A DNA stretch of 37,263 nt from Candidatus Aminicenantota bacterium (GCA_030671065.1 DAOVAM010000004.1:1-37263); one strand, 5' to 3'; positions 19,155 through 28,737 are shown, numbered from the stretch's first letter. Notes: a model not told the origin generated them from the letters alone. A program made the numbers and translations.

Positions 19155-20683
19155 GAGAGCTTCCCTTCAATGATTTTTTTGGCCATCCGTAGACCTTGAT
19201 TTTTTGTCTCAAACTCATTATCGAGCTGGTGCTGGTAGAGTGTTTTGAGGATTTTTCCCATCTCCGGACCCGGAGCGACACCCATTTTCATCAAATCTCT
19301 GCCCATGATCATCGGTTGGATAGTCTCTTTGGTGACATTGAGTTCCTTGAATGTATTGAGAAACCATCTGGCCTCCCTGTCCAATCCTGAGATCGGGATT
19401 TCCTCTCTTCCTGCCCGGTCAGCCGCATCGAGGTATGCGAGAAGCTCGATCTCTCCGTTTATCTCTGCAGCGAGTCTGTTAAAGGCTTTTTTGGTAACGA
19501 CATCCCTGTTCTGCCACAATTCAGATGCCCGATGGTGGCACCGAATGAGAGAAAGAACTGTTTTCCTCAAGTTGAATCCATTGAAAGAAAAAATCCTGAA
19601 CCGGTTGAAGATCTTCTTCGTGATTTTCTCGCTGAGGACATCGTGGCCGTTGTTAGTGATAACCATTCTTCCCTTTTTGAATTCCCATACAGCTGTTGAA
19701 GGTTTGCCCACGTCGTGATAAAGGGCTGCGAGAAGGAGAGCGAGTTTTTTTTCTGGGAGGATTTTTTTGAGCGCGGTCAGTCTTTTCGCTTGATCCACTG
19801 TGAGCTTTGTGTGGTGCCAGACAGTATGGTGACCGTACTCGTCTTTCTCAGGATGGAAGAGAGAATCCTGGATAGAGAGGGTCAGGTTGTAGAGCTCGGG
19901 AAACAGCTGCCGAAGCACTCCGAGCTTGAATAATCCTTCAAGGCCGACTGAAGGAAGAGGTGAGCGAAGAAGGATTTTGAATATTTCCTCATTCACTCGC
20001 TCAACGCTGAGCCCGGATAAATCTATTTCTCTGGATACGTTGTAGATTTCTTTGTCGATCGAGAATTCAAGAACAGATGCAAAGCGAGCTGCGCGGAGTA
20101 CTCGAAGAGGATCATCAGGGAAAGCTTCGGGATTCGTTAGTCTTATGGTTTTGTTTTTGGTATCCTCTTTTCCCCCGAACGGATCGATCAGGCGGCTATC
20201 TGTGAGTCTTAATGCCATACTGTTGCAGCGGAAATCCCGTCTTTCCAGGTCTTTTTCGAGCGGAAGGTCGGGATCAGCCGAAATGATAAAATCCCTGTGT
20301 CTTTTGATCCCTGTTCCTTTTGGCTTGTCCTTCCTCGGAAGAGCAATGTCATATGTTTTTTTGTTGATGGTGAGCTTGATCACTCCAAAGCTTTTTCCGA
20401 CGAGGTCGACCTTTCCGAATGGTTTGATTTTTTTTATGATATCATCAACGCTGTGTCTGGTGATGAGGATATCGACCTCCTGGGTTGGCTTTTCTCTGAT
20501 GAGGTCGCGAACATATCCCCCGACTGCATAGACTTCTCCACCAAAGTGCTGGATGAAGAATCCTTTTTCATCAAATTCAGCGTGCAATTTTTTCATATGG
20601 TCCTGAATGAGAATATTCCTCCGATAGAGTTTCTTGTGCCTTTTTTCTATCTTATTATAAAGGCAGTCTCGTCTTTGATTCAA
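19151..20683 (-). CDS. CCA-adding enzyme / poly(A) polymerase-type nucleotidyltransferase with HD domain (start uncertain)
   Basis: AVGGYVRDLIREKPTQEVDILI (nucleotidyltransferase GG..RD..DhDi-like), RRDFRCNSMAL, DPLRVLRAARFA, ALYHDVGKPSTA HD motif; 4-nt overlap with galE. Confidence 0.9.
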   Translation of the reverse strand: MNQRRDCLYNKIEKRHKKLYRRNILIQDHMKKLHAEFDEKGFFIQHFGGEVYAVGGYVRDLIREKPTQEVDILITRHSVDDIIKKIKPFGKVDLVGKSFGVIKLTINKKTYDIALPRKDKPKGTGIKRHRDFIISADPDLPLEKDLERRDFRCNSMALRLTDSRLIDPFGGKEDTKNKTIRLTNPEAFPDDPLRVLRAARFASVLEFSIDKEIYNVSREIDLSGLSVERVNEEIFKILLRSPLPSVGLEGLFKLGVLRQLFPELYNLTLSIQDSLFHPEKDEYGHHTVWHHTKLTVDQAKRLTALKKILPEKKLALLLAALYHDVGKPSTAVWEFKKGRMVITNNGHDVLSEKITKKIFNRFRIFSFNGFNLRKTVLSLIRCHHRASELWQNRDVVTKKAFNRLAAEINGEIELLAYLDAADRAGREEIPISGLDREARWFLNTFKELNVTKETIQPMIMGRDLMKMGVAPGPEMGKILKTLYQHQLDNEFETKNQGLRMAKKIIEGKLS

Positions 20684-20766
20684 ACTTTTTTTACAGAAAT
20701 TTGGAGGGTTGTTCTCTTGGGCGTGTTGGTGTATCCTTTATGTTTCTGAGAAGAAAAGTGGAAAGG

Positions 20767-21609
20767 ATGAAAACGACCAGCGTGTTCCTCGTGTTTTTCT
20801 GTATTTTTTCAGGCCTTGTTATGTCAAAGTCACTCAAAGATGACATCAAAATATCTGTGACGGAAACAAGGATCAAAGACTTCAGCATGGCCGGGCTCTC
20901 CTATGTTTTTTATGTTCAAATATCGAATTCTTCCTCTTCGGAGTACTATCTTTCCAGCTACGATTACCGCTTTCTAGTCAATCAGGAGGAATACTTTCAC
21001 CTGCAAAGGCCGCTGAAGAATAAAATAAAAATAGAACCCAGAAAGAACACGCTTCTTTCCTTTCCCATAAAGATTACGTATGCTCATCTTTTCCGGCTCA
21101 TCGAAGGGATGGAGAAAGAAGATCATGCTGAAGGAAATTGGACTGGAACCATGAGCTTCTCTGATGCAAAAAAAGAGAGAGGAAGACTTTCTTTTAGCTT
21201 TTCAGGAGAGTTCCCAATCTTTAAAAGTCCTGAGATTCAATTCCTTTCCCTTCAAGTGAATACCCTGACCATCGGAGGAGCGGATGTGACCTTCGAGGTG
21301 AGTATCATCAATCCCAATATCTTTGATCTGCTTGTAGAGAGAATCAATTATAGGTCCTATCTGAGGAGTAATCTGATCAGTGAAAAAGTTTCGAGTGAAG
21401 AGCTAGACATTGTCAGCCGCGGAGAAAAATCTTTTACTTTTCCCGTGCTCATAAATTTTTTCGAGGTGGGAAAAGAAGTGTACACGATGCTCCAGAGAAC
21501 TTCTTCCCTCTCCCGATTTGAAGGCGAGATTGAGGCGAAGACAGTATGGGGGAGAGTCAAAATCCCCTTTGACAAGACCGGAAGAGTCACAATCTCCAGG
21601 ACTTCATGA
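20767..21609 (+). CDS. Secreted LEA14-like (WHy-domain-like) protein
   Basis: Signal peptide MKTTSVFLVFFCIFSGLVMS; duplicated LEA-2-like beta domain (QISNSSSSEYYLSSYDYRFLVNQEEYFH; FEVSIINPNIFDLLVERINYRSYL). Confidence 0.65.
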   Translation: MKTTSVFLVFFCIFSGLVMSKSLKDDIKISVTETRIKDFSMAGLSYVFYVQISNSSSSEYYLSSYDYRFLVNQEEYFHLQRPLKNKIKIEPRKNTLLSFPIKITYAHLFRLIEGMEKEDHAEGNWTGTMSFSDAKKERGRLSFSFSGEFPIFKSPEIQFLSLQVNTLTIGGADVTFEVSIINPNIFDLLVERINYRSYLRSNLISEKVSSEELDIVSRGEKSFTFPVLINFFEVGKEVYTMLQRTSSLSRFEGEIEAKTVWGRVKIPFDKTGRVTISRTS

Positions 21610-22493
21610 GTGGCGTTTTTCTTTACCCCATGATAAGTGTGATCATCCCCACCTACAACCGAGCGTCCCTTTTGGGAGAAGCCATCCAGTCTGTACAGAA
21701 TCAGGATTACTTCGCACGGAAGGGCTCTTCATGCTTCGAGCTTATTGTGGTTGATGATGGTTCAACGGATAATACTAAAAAAGTCGTTCGTTCCTTCGGG
21801 AAGAGAGTGAAATATCATTTCCAGCCGAACAGAGGAGTCAGCGCGGCCAGAAACAGGGGGCTCAGCCTTGCCCAGGGAGATTTCATTTCATTCTTAGACT
21901 CAGATGACCTTTGGGAAAACGAAAAAATAGGCATTCAGATGAGCTTCTTGAAAGCTTTTTCCAACGCGAAAGTGTGTTACACCGAGGAGACATGGATAAG
22001 ACATGGAGTGTTCGTGAATCCCAAGAAAAAACATAAGAAGTATTCAGGATGGATCTTCGATAAAGTTTTACCCCTTTGCCTTTTGAGCCTCTCTTCGGCG
22101 TTGTTCAGGAAAGAGGTTTTTGGAGAGATAGGAAGGTTTGATGAGGAATTACCCGCCTGCGAGGATTATGACCTTGGCATCCGGATAGCTGCGAAATATC
22201 CTATCTATTTGCTTCCTCGAGCGCTGATCATTAAACGAGGAGGCCATGCAGACCAGCTTTCAAGGAAATACTGGGGAATGGACCGATTCAGAGTTAAAGT
22301 TTTGGAGAAAGCCCTGCATCTGGACCTGACACCTCGACAAAAGCGGCTAGTCAAGCAGGAGTTGGTGAAGAAGTACCAGATCTTGACCAAGGGATACAGG
22401 AATAGGAATAAGCAGGATGAAGCGAGTGAGTGTTTAGCGTGTATTGAAAAATTTAGACCCAGAGAGGAAAGCATCGAAATGGAGGAAAAATGA
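21606..22493 (+). CDS. Family 2 glycosyltransferase (start possibly at 21630)
   Basis: MISVIIPTYNRASLLGEAIQSVQNQ...ELIVVDDGSTDNTKKVV...NRGVSAARNRGL...ISFLDSDDLW. Confidence 0.93.
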   Translation: MSGVFLYPMISVIIPTYNRASLLGEAIQSVQNQDYFARKGSSCFELIVVDDGSTDNTKKVVRSFGKRVKYHFQPNRGVSAARNRGLSLAQGDFISFLDSDDLWENEKIGIQMSFLKAFSNAKVCYTEETWIRHGVFVNPKKKHKKYSGWIFDKVLPLCLLSLSSALFRKEVFGEIGRFDEELPACEDYDLGIRIAAKYPIYLLPRALIIKRGGHADQLSRKYWGMDRFRVKVLEKALHLDLTPRQKRLVKQELVKKYQILTKGYRNRNKQDEASECLACIEKFRPREESIEMEEK

Positions 22494-23005
22494 GTGTTTT
22501 AGAAGTGATCCAAAAAAGACGGAGCCTGCGAAAATACAAAGGGGACAGCATTCCTGAAGATGTTCTTCAACGGGTGCTTGAAGCCGCGCGCCTGGCCCCT
22601 TCCGGTAAGAATTACCAGCCCTGGAAGTTCATAATCGTCCAGGATAAGGAATTGAAGGAAAAGTTAGCCCGGGCTTCTGCAGAGCAGTTTTTTATGGCTG
22701 AGGCTCCTATAATCATTGTGGGCTGCGGCTTTCCCGATGACAGTTACTCTAGTATGGGACGTTATATGAAATCCTGGCCAGTGGATGTCACGATAGCTCT
22801 TGAACATCTTATCCTCCAGGCTGCTGAAGAAGGTTTGGGGACATGCTGGATTGGCTCGTTCGAGGAGACTGAGGTTAAATCCATACTGAATATTCCCGAG
22901 AATGTCAGGGTACTTGCCCTAACCCCGCTGGGCTATCCGGATGAAACTCCCCCGTATCGAGGCCGGAAAAGGCTTGATGAGATCGTCTCTTATAATGGAT
23001 TTTAG
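22490..23005 (+). CDS. Nitroreductase family protein (FMN oxidoreductase)
   Basis: MSVLEVIQKRRSLRKYKGDSIPEDVLQRVLEAARLAPSGKNYQPWKFIIVQD...GTCWIGSF...ALTPLGYPDETP; ATGA overlap with upstream GT. Confidence 0.93.
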   Translation: MSVLEVIQKRRSLRKYKGDSIPEDVLQRVLEAARLAPSGKNYQPWKFIIVQDKELKEKLARASAEQFFMAEAPIIIVGCGFPDDSYSSMGRYMKSWPVDVTIALEHLILQAAEEGLGTCWIGSFEETEVKSILNIPENVRVLALTPLGYPDETPPYRGRKRLDEIVSYNGF

Positions 23006-23133
23006 GTTGTATAGAAACTCTTGAAAAGGCTTAAAACCGAGGAGATACTTCCTCTTTTCATGCCTGGAGGATGGACACCTTAATCGTGTTGAGAGGAAAG
23101 CTCCATTCCTATTAGAGTGCAATCCTTTTGTTT

Positions 23134-23955
23134 TTAAAACCAGTAATTTAAGCCTAAAGAGAACTGGTAGCTGCTCAGGTCAAAAGGCTCAAAGCCTTCA
23201 AACGTCGCATCGTCTCCTTCTTTGAATTTTCCATGAGCATAATTGTATTTGAATTCCGCCTCAATAGTGAATCTTTGCGCGACAGGGAACATCAAACCGG
23301 CAAACGCATGATACCCTACGGTGAATCGAGTTGTTTCTTGCCAATTATCGAAATAGTCAGGGTAGATTGAGATATCCTCGCCTGGAACTGGATTAGAGGA
23401 ATGGATAACACCAGTTACCTCGTTGTAGTACCATTCATCCTCAAAATCGATCACGTCACCCTGGATCCTGACATACCAGATGTATAAACCGACTCCTCCT
23501 CCGATATAAGGCATGATTTTCCCTTGTCTTCCCATTGGATAAAGCTTCAATGAAAACTGGATTGGAGTGATCGAAACTCTAAAGTTATGTCCTGGGATGA
23601 AATCTTCGTTGGTATAATCATCTGGAAAGGCAAAATCAAAAAAATTATCCAATTCAAGAACATATAGATCTTGATATCCGATATAGCCAATGTAGTTTCC
23701 GCTTTTGTTCTTGTACTGCGGATCAAAACCGAGTGTGAAGCTCAGCTGTTTCGTGACAAAGTATTCATAGGAAAAACCGAAGTTTGAGGAGTAGAAGTCG
23801 GACTTTTCAAAGTCCAGGTTTTCGAATTCGATCTCCCATAGGTCACTTTGTGCCTGAGGGATGAAGAATGCGATCTTAAATGTGATGATCCCAGATAAAG
23901 CCACACTCGGAGTCAAAAGGATAAGCGCTAAAAACACAATCATGCTTTTTTTCAT
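23134..23955 (-). CDS. Outer-membrane beta-barrel protein (OmpW/OmpX-like opacity fold)
   Basis: Signal peptide MKKSMIVFLALILLTPSVALSG; alternating aromatic beta strands; GGGVGLYIWYV; ends in terminal aromatic SYQFSLGLNYWF. Confidence 0.75.
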   Translation of the reverse strand: MKKSMIVFLALILLTPSVALSGIITFKIAFFIPQAQSDLWEIEFENLDFEKSDFYSSNFGFSYEYFVTKQLSFTLGFDPQYKNKSGNYIGYIGYQDLYVLELDNFFDFAFPDDYTNEDFIPGHNFRVSITPIQFSLKLYPMGRQGKIMPYIGGGVGLYIWYVRIQGDVIDFEDEWYYNEVTGVIHSSNPVPGEDISIYPDYFDNWQETTRFTVGYHAFAGLMFPVAQRFTIEAEFKYNYAHGKFKEGDDATFEGFEPFDLSSYQFSLGLNYWF

Positions 23956-24004
23956 TTCATTTCACCTCGCATCAGACATTATGCAAAAGTTATGCCAAAT
24001 GGCA

Positions 24005-24062
24005 TTTAAGGGGGGACTTTACTTTTTTTGTGTCCAAAAAAAGGTCAACTGTCCTCTTTAAA
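24005..24062. repeat. Nested palindrome upstream of outer-membrane protein gene
   Basis: Outer imperfect arms TTTAAGGGGGGAC (24005-24017) / GTCCTCTTTAAA (24051-24062); inner perfect 9-bp stem CTTTTTTTG (24022-24030) TGTC CAAAAAAAG (24035-24043). Confidence 0.6.
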
Positions 24063-24118
24063 GCCCTTTTTTTCATTATTAGAGAGTTGTTTATAAATCA
24101 GATAGCCAGAATAGTCAA

Positions 24119-24137
24119 GCTTTAAGAGGCTTAAAGC
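24119..24137. repeat. Perfect 8-bp hairpin GCTTTAAG-AGG-CTTAAAGC
   Basis: Direct inverted repeat, 3-nt loop. Confidence 0.6.
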
Positions 24138-24144
24138 AATATTT

Positions 24145-24304
24145 GGGGTCGCATCTCAACATTCGACATTTCTTCCAGTCTATGATTAAGTCTAGCTGCT
24201 AAAAAGAGGAATTTTTTCATCATTTATTTCCCAGTCTCTCCTTAATAAGGTCTGACTCTGATTGATTCTTTTTTTTGAAATGTCAAATGTTGAGATGCGA
24301 CCCC
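24145..24304. mobile_element. MITE/REP-like non-coding element with 28-bp terminal inverted repeats (27/28 identical)
   Basis: GGGGTCGCATCTCAACATTCGACATTTC (24145-24172) versus reverse complement of GAAATGTCAAATGTTGAGATGCGACCCC (24277-24304); no ORF inside. Confidence 0.6.
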
Positions 24305-24365
24305 TGTATTTACTCAGATTCTTCTCAATATTTTGGAATTTTTTGCAACTTTTGTCGATTTATTC

Positions 24366-24394
24366 TTTACACTTTTCTGTCTTCCTTTTACTAT
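24366..24394 (+). promoter_or_regulatory. Candidate sigma70-like promoter for yrdC-like gene
   Basis: TTTACA (24366-24371) - 17 nt - TACTAT (24389-24394), ATG at 24405. Confidence 0.3.
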
Positions 24395-24404
24395 AGATTG
24401 AGAA

Positions 24405-25061
24405 ATGACTGTCAATACAAAGATCTTAAAGATAGATCCGCATCGAATAGAAGCGGATAAAATAAGAATGATCGCTGGAGTCCTGCAGGGAGAGGGCGTT
24501 ATGGCCTTTCCGACAGATACTGTCTATGGATTGGGAGCCAACTGATTTGCGAAAAGTGCCATTCAGAGAATTTTCCAGCTGAAAGGAAGAAAGTTATCCA
24601 AGCCTTTATCCGTGCTCATATCTGATAAGAGTATGATCCAGAGCCTTGCGGATGAGATTCCTTCCCTTTTCTGGGTATTGACGGAGAAGTTCTGGCCGGG
24701 ACCATTGACTCTGATTTTGAAGGCATCTTCTGATCTGCCGAAGGAGATGATTGGTCCAGGAGAGTCAGTGGGAATCCGCCTGCCAGACATTTTATGGCTT
24801 CAGCGATTGATCGATGATGTGGCCTTCCCCATAACAGCCACGAGCGCCAATATTTCAGGGGAGAATGAGATCGATGATCCGCACAGGATTAAAGATATCT
24901 TCTGTGGAAGAATCGATCTCATCGTGGATGGAGGAAAAACCGGAGGCATTCTGCCTTCGACTGTGGTGGATCTCAGCTCTCCAAGGCCAAAAATTCTCAG
25001 AGAAGGCGCAGTTCCTCTCTCAGATTTTGAAAAATATCTCAAAGGTGACTCAAAATCTTAG
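24405..25061 (+). pseudogene. YrdC/Sua5 (TsaC-like) threonylcarbamoyl-AMP synthase interrupted by in-frame TGA at 24543-24545
   Basis: Single frame: MTVNTKILKIDPHRIEADKIRMIAGVLQGEGVMAFPTDTVYGLGAN*FAKSAIQRIFQLKGRKLSKPLSVLI...FWPGPLTLILKA...ITATSANISGE; ORF track only shows the part after the stop (24612-25061). Confidence 0.85.
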
Positions 25062-26059
25062 AGAAAAAACTCCTTCCCATCTGAAGCCAGTCTGAAACCC
25101 CTGTCCGTGATTTCTTTCCTGGCGTCTCCCTCCGGGTCAAGGGCAAGGTTGGTGTGGTTCAAATGAGTGAAATAGATCTGTGTCTTTCCTTTTTTGGCCA
25201 CTCTTCCGAGTGTTTTGAGGCTTGTTTTGATCGTCGGATGTCCGATTTTGGAGATGTCCCGTCCGGGAAGCTCTTCTGAACTGTAAAAAGTTCCATCTAA
25301 GAGTGCGACATCGACTCTCTCGGTTTCCTCCACTATCGAGCGATTCCAGGCTTTCCAGCTCTGGATGTCTGGGATATAAAGAAGTTTCCTTTTTTCTCCT
25401 GAGATTCTGAATCCGAGAGTGTCAGAGTATTCATCACGGTGTGGGACCAGGAATGGAGTAAGAGAGATTCTTGGTGTTAGTGAAAATTCTTTTCCTGGAA
25501 GCAGAGTGTGAAGAGATATGTTTTTCAGTCGGATAAGCTGGTTCCAGGGGCCGTTTTCAGATAAAAAGCGTCCCATTCGAGAAGTGCAGTGCACGGGGAG
25601 TCTTTGCGTCGACATGGCCTCATAGCCATAAAACATCAGACCCGTGTAATGTCCGATATGAGCATGCGTCAATAGGATAGCATGGGGCGCGTTTTTTTTG
25701 CCTCGTTTTTCAACCATCAATCGGTCCAGGATCATATCCGATTGAAGCCGGATATCGGGGGTGGCATCCAGTAGAAAATATTTTTTTTCTTGCAAATCGA
25801 GAAGGGCTAGCGATGAGATGAGACGAGAATACCGGGCATTTTTTCTTGCGCGCAGGCAATTCTTGCAGTAGCATCCTATTTGGGGGAGCCCTCCATCCTG
25901 GGCAGTTCCAAGGATTTGAACAAGAACACCTGTTTCATTGGGCGTGTTGAGCAGTACTTCCGGAAAAATCCTGGATTTTCTCGAGGGATGGATAAAACCC
26001 ATGCTTGCAGCCCCTCCAAGGAGCGCCTTGAAAAAATTCCTTCTCTCCATTTTTTTCAT
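25058..26059 (-). CDS. Tat-signal-bearing PqqB-like metallo-beta-lactamase-fold protein
   Basis: ERRNFFKALLGGAASMGF Tat-like signal; PqqB-like VQILGTAQDGGLPQIGCYCKNCLRAR...DATPDIRLQ...LTHAHIGHYTGL...THLNHTNLALD. Confidence 0.8.
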   Translation of the reverse strand: MKKMERRNFFKALLGGAASMGFIHPSRKSRIFPEVLLNTPNETGVLVQILGTAQDGGLPQIGCYCKNCLRARKNARYSRLISSLALLDLQEKKYFLLDATPDIRLQSDMILDRLMVEKRGKKNAPHAILLTHAHIGHYTGLMFYGYEAMSTQRLPVHCTSRMGRFLSENGPWNQLIRLKNISLHTLLPGKEFSLTPRISLTPFLVPHRDEYSDTLGFRISGEKRKLLYIPDIQSWKAWNRSIVEETERVDVALLDGTFYSSEELPGRDISKIGHPTIKTSLKTLGRVAKKGKTQIYFTHLNHTNLALDPEGDARKEITDRGFRLASDGKEFFL

Positions 26060-26110
26060 TTTCTTCTCCCTGACGGATTTATCCGGTAGTCATTCATGGT
26101 GTTTTTCATT

Positions 26111-26130
26111 AAATGTTGAGATGCGGCCCC
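26111..26130. repeat. Partial third copy of the 24145/24277 terminal repeat
   Basis: AAATGTTGAGATGCGGCCCC, 19/20 identical to the inner 20 nt of the right arm at 24285-24304. Confidence 0.7.
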
Positions 26131-26171
26131 TTTCTGTTGTTGCTTCATCAAAGGGAGGGGAAGAAAGAAGA

Positions 26172-28106
26172 TTACCGAACTTTGGCCCCGGTGAGAATAT
26201 CCTTATCGAAAAAGGGTATAGTGGCTTTCCCTTCGACTTCTGCAGCCAGGAGCATTCCCTGAGACTCGATTCCTCGGATAACCGCAGGCTTCAAGTTCAC
26301 GATAACGATGAACTTTTTGCCTTCGAGTTCCTCTGGGGAGTAGACATCCGCCACTCCTGCCACCATCGTCCTTTTTTCAGTTCCGATGTCAACTTCCATC
26401 TTGAGCAGTTTATCCGTTCCTTCCACTCTCTCGGCCTTGAGAATTTCTCCGACTCTAAGGTCCATTTTCTTAAATTCATCAAAAGTGATCATATCCATTT
26501 TGTCCTCCTTTTTTTGTGGAGCTTGCCGGGCGTCCTCCTCCTTTAAAAATTCCTTCAGGTCCACTCTCGGGAAGAGAGGTTTTGGTTTTTTAATGACTTG
26601 ACCCAGCTTGAGGTTTTCAAACTTCAATCCTGAGAGAGGCTCATCCTCAATCGGTTTTTCTTCTCCGAGAAAATCCCAGATTTTCTTCGATGATTCAGGC
26701 ATGACGGGAAAGAGGAAATAACTTATTACCCTAAGGGCAGCGGCAGCCTGATAAAGGATTCTTCCAAGCTTCTTCTTCTGGGAATCATCCTTGGCTACCT
26801 TCCAGGGCTCGTTATCTGCTAAATATTTATTCACGATGTTGATGAAAAACCAAATCTCCTCCAGCGCTCTGTTCAGGGCATAGTCTTCATAGAATTCGAG
26901 TATTTTTTTCCTCGAATTATCGAATTCCTCCCGGAGTTTTTTATCTGCTTTATCTTCTTTATCCATCTCTTCGATTTTTCCGCCGAAATAGTTATGGATC
27001 ATGGTGAGAGTTCTCTGGACGAGGTTTCCGAGGTCATTGGCCAAGTCCGAATTGACGCGGTGGATAAATCCTTCATGGGAGAAGTTGCCGTCAAGTCCGA
27101 TCGGAATTTCGCGAAGTAAGAAGTATCGGAGAGGATCTTCTCCAAAAGTTTCAAGGATGATATGCGGATCGAGGACGTTTCCTTTGGATTTGGACATTTT
27201 CGCTTTATCTTTGAGCCACCAGCCATGGCCGAACACTGTTTGAGGAAGGGGGAATCCTGCGGCCATCAGGAAGGCAGGCCAGAAAATGGCATGAAACCTG
27301 AGGATATCCTTGCCGATAAGATGAATATTGGCCGGCCAGAATTTTTGAAAATGGGATATATCCCAATCATAGCCGATGCCTGTCAAGTAGTTGTGGAGAG
27401 CGTCAAACCAGACATAGATTGTGTGACCGGCATCATCCGGGACAGGGATTCCCCACTCGACAGAAGTCCGGGTAATGCTTAAATCTTTCAGGCCCTGTTT
27501 GACAAAGCTGACCACTTCGTTCATCCGGCTGGGAGGCCGGACGAATGTGGGATTTTTCGCATAGAAATCCAAAAGGGGCTTCTCATAAGCGGAGAGTTTG
27601 AAGAAATAGCATTCTTCAGAGACAATGCCGGCTTCCTTCCCGCAGTCCGGACAGATTTTGTGTCCTGCCCCCTCGAGGGGAACATCCTCTGGGAGAAAAT
27701 TTTCATCCGAAACGCAGTACCATCCCTTATAGGTTCCTTTGAAAATGTCTCCTTTATCCTTTAACTCTAGGAAGATCTTCTGGACACTTTGTTCATGGAC
27801 GGATTGTGTGGTTCGTATAAAAGAGTCATAGGATATATTCAGAGCTTTCCAGAGATCCTTAAACCTCACCACCATCTTGTCAGCCAGTTCTATCGGTTTC
27901 AATCCCTTTTCCTTAGCCGCTTTTTCCACTTTTTGCCCATGCTCATCCGTTCCTGTCAGGAAGAAGACGTCGTTTCCCGAAAGTTTCTTGAATCGGCTTA
28001 TGGCGTCAGCAATGATCGTTGTGTAAGCATGCCCAATATGAGGGACATCATTCACGTAATAGATGGGCGTTGTGATGTAAAAAGTGGTCTTAGACTTCTT
28101 TTCCAC
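26172..28106 (-). CDS. metG: Methionyl-tRNA synthetase with C-terminal tRNA-binding (EMAPII-like) domain
   Basis: [60 protein letters not shown]-terminal [31 protein letters not shown]. Confidence 0.97.
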   Translation of the reverse strand: MEKKSKTTFYITTPIYYVNDVPHIGHAYTTIIADAISRFKKLSGNDVFFLTGTDEHGQKVEKAAKEKGLKPIELADKMVVRFKDLWKALNISYDSFIRTTQSVHEQSVQKIFLELKDKGDIFKGTYKGWYCVSDENFLPEDVPLEGAGHKICPDCGKEAGIVSEECYFFKLSAYEKPLLDFYAKNPTFVRPPSRMNEVVSFVKQGLKDLSITRTSVEWGIPVPDDAGHTIYVWFDALHNYLTGIGYDWDISHFQKFWPANIHLIGKDILRFHAIFWPAFLMAAGFPLPQTVFGHGWWLKDKAKMSKSKGNVLDPHIILETFGEDPLRYFLLREIPIGLDGNFSHEGFIHRVNSDLANDLGNLVQRTLTMIHNYFGGKIEEMDKEDKADKKLREEFDNSRKKILEFYEDYALNRALEEIWFFINIVNKYLADNEPWKVAKDDSQKKKLGRILYQAAAALRVISYFLFPVMPESSKKIWDFLGEEKPIEDEPLSGLKFENLKLGQVIKKPKPLFPRVDLKEFLKEEDARQAPQKKEDKMDMITFDEFKKMDLRVGEILKAERVEGTDKLLKMEVDIGTEKRTMVAGVADVYSPEELEGKKFIVIVNLKPAVIRGIESQGMLLAAEVEGKATIPFFDKDILTGAKVR

Positions 28107-28698
28107 CGAACATACCTCCTCTGATCAACGTCATGGCTTCTGCGCGCGTTGCGTTGTGCGTGCGGAAGGAGCCTCTTAGGGCTGATGTGATTGTCAGAGA
28201 TTTGGGTTTTTTCGCTCCTCTCATGGACATGCACATGTGCTCAGCTTCGATGACAACCATCACGCCCAAAGGCTTGAGGTGTTCCATGATGAGGTCGGCA
28301 ATCTGTTTGGTGAGCCTTTCCTGGACTTGAAGTCTTCGGGAGAGATTATCAACGACCCTGGCAATCTTGCTCAGGCCTACGATTCTGCCGCCTTTTGGGA
28401 TATAGGCAATATGAGCGACTCCGGCAAAGGGAAGGAGGTGGTGCTCGCACATCGAATAAAGAGGAATATTCTTGATGAGGACCATCTCATCATGCTTTTC
28501 ACCCTGGATCACTCGCAGATGCCGGGCCGGATTCTCGTTCACACCTCCCAGTATTTCAGAGAACATGTTTGCGACTCTGCGAGGCGTATCCTTGAGTCCT
28601 GGGCGTTTGGGATCTTCGCCCACTCCTTCCAGAATGAGTTTAACTCCTTTTTCAATCTTCTCGACATCTGTTTTATTCGTCTTGGTTTTTGCAGGCAT
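28090..28698 (-). CDS. folE: GTP cyclohydrolase I
   Basis: [15 protein letters not shown]...[36 protein letters not shown]...[14 protein letters not shown]; overlaps metG start by 17 nt. Confidence 0.96.
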   Translation of the reverse strand: MPAKTKTNKTDVEKIEKGVKLILEGVGEDPKRPGLKDTPRRVANMFSEILGGVNENPARHLRVIQGEKHDEMVLIKNIPLYSMCEHHLLPFAGVAHIAYIPKGGRIVGLSKIARVVDNLSRRLQVQERLTKQIADLIMEHLKPLGVMVVIEAEHMCMSMRGAKKPKSLTITSALRGSFRTHNATRAEAMTLIRGGMFGGKEV

Positions 28699-28737
28699 TG
28701 TCAGGATTATCCTTAAATTTAGTGTAGAAGGTTCATT

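Noticed and set aside
24546-24600. Bacterial SECIS-like hairpin after the yrdC TGA
   Set aside because: Only a weak stem (TTCAG/CTGAA) ~20 nt downstream could be drawn; no clear stem immediately after the TGA, so selenocysteine is not favoured
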